Origin: Halomonas sp.
Lineage (GTDB): Bacteria; Pseudomonadota; Gammaproteobacteria; Pseudomonadales; Halomonadaceae
NCBI RefSeq assembly: GCF_029263665.1
Contig: NZ_JAJUFQ010000006.1
Location: 1-64,000, forward strand
Length of the DNA: 64,000 nt
Direction of reading: 5' to 3'
A program made the translations under genes and the position numbers. The notes below the pieces were generated by a model. It did not search any database, was not told where the DNA came from, and saw nothing but the letters and a program-made list of their open reading frames with translations. Shown piece by piece: positions 1-9,283 of the stretch (its first letter is position 1; every line of letters starts with the position of its first letter).

Positions 1-125
1 CAGGGGGAAGAGGGTCAGGGAGTTATTTGCGCAAGGCAGGATATGGTAGGTACAACTAAAGTCGTTTAACGCTCACTTCGATCATCGGGTAACGTTTGTA
101 GCAATTTATATCAATAAGAACATTT

Positions 126-140
126 GTTCGATATACGAAC
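126..140. promoter_or_regulatory. GTTCG-N5-CGAAC operator before the TRAP genes
   Basis: A perfect 15-bp inverted repeat, GTTCG-atata-CGAAC, ends 15 bp before the dctP-like start codon. The same palindrome occurs before tctC, quiC, pcaB and pcaI in this window, so an IclR-family regulator of the PcaR type is the likely binder. That assignment is inference. The rest of bases 1-155 shows no gene. Confidence 0.6.
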
Positions 141-155
141 GCGAGGCCCCTGTCG

Positions 156-1202
156 ATGAAACGTACCTTGACCCGTTGCCTGCTGGTGGCTTCCATTGCC
201 GGCCTGACTGCCACCGCTGCTCAAGCGGCGACCACGTTGCGCATGGCCCACTTCTGGCCGGGCGCTTCCGGAATCAATCAGGACATCTTTGAAGCCTGGG
301 CCAAGACCATCGAAGAAGAATCCGGTGGAGAATTGCGTGTCCAGATGTTCCCTTCCGGCACCCTGGCCAAGCCAGATGCCATCTACGACGCAGCATCCAA
401 GGGCATTGCGGATATCGGTGCGACGGCCCAAGGGTATACGGCGGGGCGTTTCCCGCTATCGCAGATTGTCGAACTGCCCGGTGTCGCAAGCAGTGCCAGC
501 CAGGGTGCCTGCGTGCTGCAGAGCCTGTATGACGATGGCTATCTGGACGACGAATATGCCGATACCCATCCGCTGTTTATGTTCACCACCGGCCCTGGCG
601 GGATACATACCATCGATACCGATGTCCAGAAACCTTCCGATCTGGAAGGCATGCGTATTCGTCGCCCGACCGCGGTGGCCGGGGACATCCTCGAAAACAT
701 GGGCGCCAGCCCGGTGGGCATGCCGGCGCCAGATATCTACACCGCCATGCAACGTGGCGTGATCGATGGACTGAGCTTCCCCTGGGAAGGTCTGAAAGGC
801 TTCCGCATCAATGAACTGGTCAATTATCACACCGAGGTGCCGTTCTATACGCTGATCTTCGTGGCCACCATGAATCAGCGCGTCTATGACAGCCTGAGCG
901 AAGAACAGAAGGCGGTGATCGATGCCAACTCCGGCATGAAGTGGGCAGAAAAGGCCGGTGGCGTCTTCGACCAATTGGATGTGGAAGGCAAGCAGGAAGC
1001 CGAGGACGCTGGCCATACCATCCGTGAGGTGAAAAATCCGCTGCAGGATCCGGATTGGCAGAAGCCGCTGCAGGACGGCATTGATGGCTATCTCGCAGAG
1101 CTGGAAGAGCGTGGCATCGATAACGCCCAAGACGTCTACCAGGCAGCACTCGATGCCAGCCAAGCCTGCTCTTCCTCACAAGCGGCCGCCACCCAAGAGT
1201 AA
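156..1202 (+). CDS. TRAP transporter substrate-binding protein, DctP family
   Basis: This is the periplasmic solute receptor of a tripartite ATP-independent transporter, which hands a carboxylate to the membrane subunits encoded next. The 348-residue product starts with a clear signal peptide (MKRTLTR, hydrophobic core, AQA cleavage site near residue 25). It shows family features such as the early LRMAHFWP strand and the central GMRIRRP stretch around residue 165, where the carboxylate-binding arginine usually lies. GAGG lies 9 bp before the ATG. The dctQ gene starts 5 bp after its stop. The substrate is not visible in the sequence. The upstream PcaR-type box and the neighbouring aromatic catabolism suggest an aromatic or hydroaromatic acid. 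Confidence 0.9.
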   Translation: MKRTLTRCLLVASIAGLTATAAQAATTLRMAHFWPGASGINQDIFEAWAKTIEEESGGELRVQMFPSGTLAKPDAIYDAASKGIADIGATAQGYTAGRFPLSQIVELPGVASSASQGACVLQSLYDDGYLDDEYADTHPLFMFTTGPGGIHTIDTDVQKPSDLEGMRIRRPTAVAGDILENMGASPVGMPAPDIYTAMQRGVIDGLSFPWEGLKGFRINELVNYHTEVPFYTLIFVATMNQRVYDSLSEEQKAVIDANSGMKWAEKAGGVFDQLDVEGKQEAEDAGHTIREVKNPLQDPDWQKPLQDGIDGYLAELEERGIDNAQDVYQAALDASQACSSSQAAATQE

Positions 1203-1207
1203 CCGCC

Positions 1208-1735
1208 ATGCAAACCTCTCTGGAACGGGCCAGCCATTGGTTGGCCCTGCTGTGCCGGCTGATAGCGGGTGTGGCCTTGGTCGCCCTGCTGGCGGTGACG
1301 ATCGGTGATGTCAGCACGCGTTACCTGTATCGACTGACGGAAGGCGCCATTGCCTTGCGTGTGACCGGCAGTGTCGAGCTGGTCAGCTACCTGATGCTGT
1401 ATGCCTTGCTGGCGGCCATGGCGGCCAATGTAGAAAAGAGCCAGGTGGTGGTGGAAGTGTTCTCCCACGGCTTGCCCGACAGGCTCAAGCACCGCCTGCA
1501 TGGCGTCTACCTGCTGGGTTTTGCGGCCCTGGGACTGGTGCTGTGCTTTGGTCTGCTGGAATCGGCCACTGCCGCTACCCAGCACGGGGAAATCACCCAG
1601 GACCTGCGCCTGCCGATGGGTCCAATCTATCTGGTCGCCGCGTTGCTCAGTCTGTTGCTGGGACTGCGCAGTCTGCTCCATGCGCTGTTGGGCATGCTGT
1701 TTGCTGCTGAAGTCGAGGTGTCGCATGGGGATTGA
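1208..1735 (+). CDS. TRAP transporter small permease, DctQ family
   Basis: This is the small membrane subunit of the TRAP transporter, a partner of the large permease. It has 175 residues, as usual for DctQ, with four hydrophobic segments at about residues 13-35, 55-75, 93-115 and 135-160. It lies between the receptor and large-permease genes in one operon, which makes the assignment firm although DctQ sequences are poorly conserved. The operon order P-Q-M is the standard one. Confidence 0.85.
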   Translation: MQTSLERASHWLALLCRLIAGVALVALLAVTIGDVSTRYLYRLTEGAIALRVTGSVELVSYLMLYALLAAMAANVEKSQVVVEVFSHGLPDRLKHRLHGVYLLGFAALGLVLCFGLLESATAATQHGEITQDLRLPMGPIYLVAALLSLLLGLRSLLHALLGMLFAAEVEVSHGD

Positions 1736-1765
1736 GCTCGGTATTGATATGGGCAGGGGATGGAT

Positions 1766-3055
1766 ATGAGCAGCGAAATGATCGGCGCCATTGGCCTGGG
1801 TTGCCTGTTGCTGTTGATGGCCCTGCGCGTGCCGGTGGCATTGACCATGCTGCTGGTCGGGGTGGTCGGCTTTGCTCAGATAGTCGGCTGGGGCGCGGCC
1901 ATCGCCCAGCTCAAGAGCGTACCGGTCGAGGTGCTGTCCAACTACAGCTTCAGTGCCGTGCCCATGTTCATCCTGATGGGCGTGCTGGCCGCGCACTCGG
2001 GCATGGCCGGCAAGCTGTTTCATTCCACCCGGGTGATCTGCGGTGGTTGGAAAGGCGGGCTGGCAATTGCCTCGGTCGGCTCCTGCGGCATCTTCTCGGC
2101 GATTTCCGGCTCGTCCCTGGCCACCGCCAGCACCATGACGCGTGTCGCGCTGCCGGAAATGGAACGCTACGGCTATCACCGTGGGCTGGCCACTGGCACG
2201 CTGGCGGCGGGCGGCACGCTGGGCATCATGATTCCGCCTTCCATCGCCTTGCTGATCTACGCCATTCTCACCGAGCAATCCGTCGGTGACATGTTCATGG
2301 CCGGTATGATCCCGGGGCTGATGGGGCTGGTGATGTACGCCCTGACGGTCAGTGTGGTGATGCGCCTGAAACCATCGCTGGCGGTGGCGGGCGAGCCGAC
2401 GGCGTGGAGCGAGAAGCTCCGTTCCCTGAGCGGGCTGGTACCATTTTTCGCAGTCTTTCTGGTGATGATCCTGGGGATTTACCAGGGCGTATTCACGCCT
2501 ACGGAAGGGGCCAGTGTCGGGGCCTTTGCCACACTGTTGTATGCCTTGGCCAAGGGCATGCGTCCGGCTGGGCTATGGCAGAGCGTGCAGGAAACCCTGG
2601 CCCTGTCGGCGGTGGTGTTCTTCATGCTGGTGGGGGCCGAGACGCTGGGCTATTTCATCTCGGTGTCGCGGATTTCCTTCTCGATCAGTGATCTGCTCTA
2701 TGCCGCCGAACTATCGCCCATGCTGGTGGTACTGTGCATCCTGCTGCTGTATTTCCTGCTTGGCATGTTCATGGATTCCATCGCCATGCTGGTGATCACG
2801 GTGCCGGTGGTGTATCCGATCATCCAGTCCCTGGGTATCGATCCGGTGTGGTTCGGCATCATCACCGTGCTGACCGTGGAGCTGGGCCTGATCACGCCGC
2901 CAGTGGGCATGAACGTGTTCGTGATCAAGGCCATGGCCCCACATGTTGGCCTGGGCGAGATATTCCGCGGTGTCTCGCCATTCATCGCCTCGGACTTCAT
3001 CCGTCTGGCCCTGCTGATCCTCTTCCCCATATTGACCACGTTCCTGTTGTTATAA
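1766..3055 (+). CDS. TRAP transporter large permease, DctM family
   Basis: This is the large sodium-coupled permease of the TRAP transporter, with about 12 membrane segments across 429 residues. Typical DctM stretches are visible: PVALTMLLVG near the N-terminus, GSSLATASTM, GIMIPPSIALLIYA and ELGLITPPVGMNVFV. Two in-frame ATGs exist at 1760 and 1766. The purine-rich AGGGG at 1755-1759 touches the first and lies 6 bp before the second, so I prefer 1766. The stop codon falls inside a 14-bp tandem repeat that continues downstream. The gene converges with the regulator on the other strand. Confidence 0.9.
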   Translation: MSSEMIGAIGLGCLLLLMALRVPVALTMLLVGVVGFAQIVGWGAAIAQLKSVPVEVLSNYSFSAVPMFILMGVLAAHSGMAGKLFHSTRVICGGWKGGLAIASVGSCGIFSAISGSSLATASTMTRVALPEMERYGYHRGLATGTLAAGGTLGIMIPPSIALLIYAILTEQSVGDMFMAGMIPGLMGLVMYALTVSVVMRLKPSLAVAGEPTAWSEKLRSLSGLVPFFAVFLVMILGIYQGVFTPTEGASVGAFATLLYALAKGMRPAGLWQSVQETLALSAVVFFMLVGAETLGYFISVSRISFSISDLLYAAELSPMLVVLCILLLYFLLGMFMDSIAMLVITVPVVYPIIQSLGIDPVWFGIITVLTVELGLITPPVGMNVFVIKAMAPHVGLGEIFRGVSPFIASDFIRLALLILFPILTTFLLL

Positions 3056-3092
3056 CGACATCGCTATAACGGTATCGCTATAACGACATCGG
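3051..3092. repeat. 3 x 14-bp tandem repeat over the dctM stop codon
   Basis: Three units of 14 bp, all of the form TATAACGRYATCGS, begin 2 bp before the dctM stop TAA, so the stop-codon context is present three times. It belongs to the window-wide set of gene-edge repeats. Confidence 0.85.
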
Positions 3093-3137
3093 TTTAATGA
3101 CTGCAGCAGGTCTGGCGACAACAAAGCTGGTCCCACA

Positions 3138-4091
3138 TCAACGCTCTCTCTCCCCCTGACCTAGCCGAAAGGCCCGGGGGGAGTGGCTGGTGAGTCGCTT
3201 GAAAAAACGCGTGAAGTAAGCTGGCTCGGAGAAACCGAGCGAGTCGGACACCTGGCTGACGGTCATGTTGGTGTAGGTGAGCTGGCGCTTGGCTTCGAGC
3301 AGCAGGCGTTCATGCAGCATTTGCAGGGCGCTGCGGTTGGCCAGGCGTCGGCATAGGGTATTGAGGTGGGCGCTGGTCAGCCCCAGCTCGCTGGCCAGGG
3401 TCTCGATACTGGGTTGCTGGCGATACTGCGCTTCGATCAACGCTTGGAATCTGGCCAGGTGTTCGCGTCCTTTGTTGTCAGTCCGAAGTCCATGGTAGCG
3501 AGCACCGGGTGCATCGTGCCTGAGCCTCGACAGCATCACCAACAATGCCAGTACCAATGATTCCAGCAGACTGGTACGTCCCGCTGCCGGGTGGCGATAC
3601 TCCTCCGCGATATGCTCGACCAGCTGCATGACGCGCTGGGCAGTGTTGTCTCCTTCCAGGCGCAGGTAATCGGCACGTTCCAGGACCTTGGCCTGTCGGT
3701 CAAGGGCATGTACGAAGCGTTCCGCCAGGGGGCGGGCGAGGGTGATGATGTGGCCCTGGATATCCTCGGCGAAGCGAAAGCCATGGATGGTCATGGCCGG
3801 GACCACGATGACCAACGGGCCATTGGCCGTATGAGTGGTACCTTCAAGCTCCAGCGTTACACTGCCGCTGGCAACATGCAGGATGTGGAACAGGTCGGCA
3901 TGGCGATGGGGGTGGATATGCCAGTCGTGCAACTGACTGCGTTCAGGAATGGATTCGCAATGCAACAGGTCCGGCGTCGGCCAGGGCCGCGTTTCACCAT
4001 ACAGCTTGAACACCGGAACAGCGCTGCCATCGGCAAGGGCGTCGCTTTCAAGGGCAGTCGCGGTAGGAGCGTGGTGGAGCGTCATTGCCAT
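3138..4091 (-). CDS. pobR: AraC-family regulator, probable pobA activator (PobR/PobC type)
   Basis: This is a transcription factor with an N-terminal cupin-like sensor domain (HIHPHRHADLFHILHV region, then PAMTIHGFRF) and a C-terminal AraC double helix-turn-helix (SIETLASELGLTSAHLNTLCRR, then VSQVSDSLGF and PAYFTRFFKR). It has about 317 residues from the ATG at 4091. An upstream start at 4145 is open but lacks a better ribosome site. It is divergent from pobA across about 190 bp, the arrangement seen for AraC-type 4-hydroxybenzoate regulators in Pseudomonas and Azotobacter. It therefore probably activates pobA in response to 4-hydroxybenzoate. The effector is inferred from context only. Confidence 0.8.
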   Translation of the reverse strand: MAMTLHHAPTATALESDALADGSAVPVFKLYGETRPWPTPDLLHCESIPERSQLHDWHIHPHRHADLFHILHVASGSVTLELEGTTHTANGPLVIVVPAMTIHGFRFAEDIQGHIITLARPLAERFVHALDRQAKVLERADYLRLEGDNTAQRVMQLVEHIAEEYRHPAAGRTSLLESLVLALLVMLSRLRHDAPGARYHGLRTDNKGREHLARFQALIEAQYRQQPSIETLASELGLTSAHLNTLCRRLANRSALQMLHERLLLEAKRQLTYTNMTVSQVSDSLGFSEPAYFTRFFKRLTSHSPRAFRLGQGERER

Positions 4092-4169
4092 GGCGGTCTC
4101 TCGAAGGTTCGACCAAGGTCTAGGACGAATGTGCGAAATGTCCAAGTATTGATGCCAATCATGCCTTAA

Positions 4170-6505
<2,336 letters not shown>

Positions 6506-6629
6506 GGTGGACCACGCAGAAGTGAAGGGGAGCGAAAAAGGCAACGGCCACGCGCTGACCGACGAAGGGGCAGCGCGTCTTTAGGATGCTAATTGGAAGC
6601 ACGTTTTCAATCCACCCTTGAAGCTGACT

Positions 6630-7856
6630 TCATGGGCGGCTTGAAGACTTGAGCTTGGGCGACTCGGCAACAGTATCTTTAGCGGTGGCCATCTGGCGTT
6701 GCCAGGGCTTGTGCAGCGCCAGGTAGGCAGCAGCCCCGATCACCACTCCCCAGAAGGCCGAGCCCAGACCATAGAAGGACATTCCCGAAGCGGTGGCCAG
6801 AAAGGTCAACAGTGAGGCTTCGCGATGATCTTCTGCATTGACGGCACCCATCAGGTTGTTGCCGATGGCGCCAACCAGCGCCAAGCCTGCCAGCACGGCG
6901 ATGAAGGTTGCCGGCAGGGCAGTGAACAACAACACGATGGTGCCGGCCAGGCAGCCCCCGATGAGATAGAACACGCCATTGGCGACGCCGGCCATATAGC
7001 GCTTGTCGGGATTCTCGTGGGCATCCTTGCTGGTGCAAAGAGCAGCGGTGATCGAAGCCAACACAATGGTGATACCACCGAAGAAGGCTACCAGCACAGA
7101 CAGAATACCGGTGCCGACCAGGATCGGGCGGGCCGGGGTGTTATAACCGGAGGTGTGCAGAATGGTCATACCGGGCATGAACTGTCCGCTCAGGCTGACC
7201 AGTACCAGGGGCAAGGCCAGGCTCAATGTCGATGACCAGCTCCATTCTGGAGTGATGAACTGCGGTATGGCCAGTGACAGGCTCACGCCTTCCAGGCTGG
7301 CACCCTCGAAGGCAACGGCCAAGGCTACGCCCACCGCCAGCAATAGCACCAGGCAGTAACGCGGAAACAGGCGCTTGAGCACCAGGTAGGCAGCGATCAT
7401 GCCAAAGGCCAGCGCCGGTGAGACTTCCACTGCCTGGAAGATGCCGACGCCAAATTGGAACAGGATGCCGGCCATCATGGCACTGGCGATGCCTCGTGGA
7501 ATGACCGCGAGCAACCTGTCGAAATAGCCGCTGATGCCTATCGCGAACAGGATGACGGCCGCGCTGATATAGGCGCCTACCGCTTCATTCAGTGTGATCT
7601 CCGGAAACAGCGTGATCAGCAGGGCGGTTCCGGGCGCCGACCATGCCGTGACCACGGGAACCTTGAGCCACAGACTGAGCAGAATGCCGGATATGCCTGA
7701 GCCGATGGAAACCGCCCATACCCAGGAAGTCAGCATGGCATTGGACACATCGGCACTGTTGGCGGCCTGGAAAAAGATGATCATCGGCCCGGAATAGGAC
7801 ACCAGCACCGCCAGAAATCCCGCCATCACGGTAGAGAGGGATACGTCTCTGTACAT
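6630..7856 (-). CDS. benE: BenE-family benzoate transporter
   Basis: This is a polytopic inner-membrane permease of the BenE family, thought to import benzoate with protons. The product has about 408 residues with some 12 hydrophobic segments. The N-terminus DVSLSTVMAGFLAVLVSYSGP and the AAGMS/GVPVVTAWSAPGTALL-type stretches fit the family. The start is ambiguous: a GTG at 7886 and ATGs at 7871 and 7856 lie in consecutive 15-bp repeats. I chose 7856 because family proteins begin near that point. No ben genes for benzoate oxidation are in the window, so the real substrate may be another aromatic acid. Confidence 0.85.
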   Translation of the reverse strand: MYRDVSLSTVMAGFLAVLVSYSGPMIIFFQAANSADVSNAMLTSWVWAVSIGSGISGILLSLWLKVPVVTAWSAPGTALLITLFPEITLNEAVGAYISAAVILFAIGISGYFDRLLAVIPRGIASAMMAGILFQFGVGIFQAVEVSPALAFGMIAAYLVLKRLFPRYCLVLLLAVGVALAVAFEGASLEGVSLSLAIPQFITPEWSWSSTLSLALPLVLVSLSGQFMPGMTILHTSGYNTPARPILVGTGILSVLVAFFGGITIVLASITAALCTSKDAHENPDKRYMAGVANGVFYLIGGCLAGTIVLLFTALPATFIAVLAGLALVGAIGNNLMGAVNAEDHREASLLTFLATASGMSFYGLGSAFWGVVIGAAAYLALHKPWQRQMATAKDTVAESPKLKSSSRP

Positions 7857-7909
7857 CTGTTGTTTGTGCATCTTTTGTTTGTACACCTGTTGTCTGTAGA
7901 CCTGTTGTT
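7850..7909. repeat. 4 x 15-bp tandem repeat over the benE start codon
   Basis: Four 15-bp units start at 7850, 7865, 7880 and 7895, and on the minus strand encode MYRDV/MHKQQ/MYKQK-like pentamers. They repeat the candidate start codon of benE every 15 bp. Confidence 0.85.
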
Positions 7910-7943
7910 TGAGCTGTACGGCGGCTTGTTGATTGTCGCTTAT

Positions 7944-8069
7944 GGTTCGTAGCTTATGGCTTGTAACAAATAGCTCGTAACAAATAGCTCGTAACGAATA
8001 GCTCGTAACGAATAGCTCGTAACGAATAGCTCGTAACGAATGGTCCGTAACTTATAAGGCGTAGCGTAT
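7944..8069. repeat. 9 x 14-bp tandem repeat array between benE and lysR
   Basis: Nine head-to-tail 14-bp units fill the divergent promoter region, with a further degenerate unit at 7930-7943. The central five read agctcgtaacRaat almost without change and the flanking ones drift (ggttcgtagcttat at the left, aaggcgtagcgtat at the right). There are no spacers, so it is not a CRISPR array. It could hold regulator sites or be a passive slippage product. Confidence 0.9.
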
Positions 8070-8105
8070 TGGGTGAAGAAAAATTGATAAATAGATTTGG
8101 AGTGG

Positions 8106-8136
8106 CAACACTGTTCAGTCTCATTGAACAGTGTTG
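8106..8136. promoter_or_regulatory. Perfect 12-bp palindrome before the LysR gene
   Basis: CAACACTGTTCA at 8106-8117 and its exact reverse complement at 8125-8136 are separated by 7 bp. The right arm ends 8 bp before the start codon and merges with the ribosome-binding GAGG. It is a candidate autoregulatory LysR operator or an mRNA hairpin hiding the ribosome site. Confidence 0.6.
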
Positions 8137-8144
8137 AGGCATTC

Positions 8145-9041
8145 ATGGACCGCTTCGATGCCATGCAGCTCTACACTCGGGTCGTGGAACTGGGCAGCTT
8201 CACCCAGGCCGCCGAGCAATTGGCAATATCCAGAGCCTCGGCCAGCACCATCATTCGCCAGTTGGAAGCCCGCCTGGGCGTGCGCCTGCTGCAACGTACC
8301 ACGCGTCAGGTCAGCACCACCCTGGATGGTCAATCCTATTATCAGCACTGTCGCGATGTCCTGGCCCAGATCGAAGAAACCGAAAGTGCCCTGTCCCAGG
8401 TGGCGCACCAGCCGCATGGTCGGTTACGAGTCGATCTGCCCGCATCCTTGGGACGCTTGGTGGTTATGCCAGCGTTACCGAATTTCCACCGGCGCTTCCC
8501 GGACATCGTGCTCGAAATCGGTATTGGCGATCGCATGGTCGACCTGGTGCGGGAAGGCGTGGATTGTGTGGTGCGTATCGGTGTGCTGGAAGATTCCTCG
8601 CTGGTCGCCAGGCCCTTGGGTAGCCTGGAGCAGGTAACCTGTGCCAGCGCGGAGTATCTGGCTCGCCATGGTGTACCGGCCGAGCTTTCTGAACTGGAAG
8701 GCCATCGTTGTGTGGCCTATCAGTCGCCGACCACCGGCCGGCCGGACCCTCTGGCGTTTCGCGTTGCTGACAAGGAAGTGCCATGGGATATGCCTGCCAA
8801 TGTCGTCGTCAATCACGGCGAAGCCTACGTGGCCGCCTGTGAAGCGGGCTTTGGCATCATCCAGGTGCCGCGCTACCATGTCGAACGGCAACTGCAGGCG
8901 GGGAGCTTGGTCGAGATCCTGCCGCAGTATCGGCTGACGCCCTTGCCCATGGCAGTGCTCTATCCGCATCATCGCCACCTGAGTCCACGCTTGCGAGTGT
9001 TCATCGATTGGCTGGTAGAGCTGTTCTCAAGCGAATTGTAA
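8145..9041 (+). CDS. LysR-family transcriptional regulator (CrgA/DmlR-like)
   Basis: This is a LysR-type regulator of 298 residues. It has an N-terminal winged helix-turn-helix (FDAMQLYTRVVELGSFTQAA followed by ISRASASTIIRQLEARLGV and RLLQRTTR) and a C-terminal effector-binding domain starting near residue 90. The ATG at 8145 has GAGG 5 bp upstream and is the family start. An ATG at 8097 is open but would add an unusual leader. It is divergent from benE over the 14-bp repeat array, so it may control benE and itself. Its effector is unknown. Confidence 0.88.
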   Translation: MDRFDAMQLYTRVVELGSFTQAAEQLAISRASASTIIRQLEARLGVRLLQRTTRQVSTTLDGQSYYQHCRDVLAQIEETESALSQVAHQPHGRLRVDLPASLGRLVVMPALPNFHRRFPDIVLEIGIGDRMVDLVREGVDCVVRIGVLEDSSLVARPLGSLEQVTCASAEYLARHGVPAELSELEGHRCVAYQSPTTGRPDPLAFRVADKEVPWDMPANVVVNHGEAYVAACEAGFGIIQVPRYHVERQLQAGSLVEILPQYRLTPLPMAVLYPHHRHLSPRLRVFIDWLVELFSSEL

Positions 9042-9236
9042 GTGATCTCTTACAATCAATTACGTTATTGATTACAAGATGTGAGTGATGTCGCCGGTGG
9101 GCGACTCTGTGTACTTGCTGTAATGTGCTCCATTCGGGAAATGCCGAATCAGTCAGTGTGCGCGTTCAGCGCAACACAACTCAGTCATTGAGCCATGCAA
9201 ATATATGCTGTGTTGCCCTTGTAGTGGCATGAAGAA

Positions 9237-9278
9237 ATAGCGGTATTGAGGAAAAACATAGCGGCATCGAGGAAAACG
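9237..9278. repeat. 2 x 21-bp tandem repeat containing the vgrG ribosome site
   Basis: Two 21-bp units (9237 and 9258) differ at a few positions. Each has a GAGGAAAA stretch, and the second supplies the ribosome-binding site of vgrG. The preceding bases 9042-9236 hold two small overlapping hairpins after the LysR stop and nothing else that I can support. Confidence 0.75.
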
Positions 9279-9283
9279 CAATC

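Noticed and set aside
1136..2278. 380-codon minus-strand open frame opposite the TRAP permease genes
   Set aside because: It is the antisense of dctQ and dctM with low-complexity H/Q/G composition and no ribosome site.
4107..4121. GTTCG half-site in the pobR-pobA gap as a further PcaR-type operator
   Set aside because: Only the left half matches and the right half (GGTCT) does not fit CGAAC, so I do not count it with the operator set.
7944..8069. Possible CRISPR array
   Set aside because: Units of 14 bp follow each other without spacers and no cas gene is nearby. It is a simple tandem repeat.
9036..9105. Terminator after the LysR gene
   Set aside because: Three small stems can be drawn, two of them overlapping, but the first two are AT-rich and none has a T tract.
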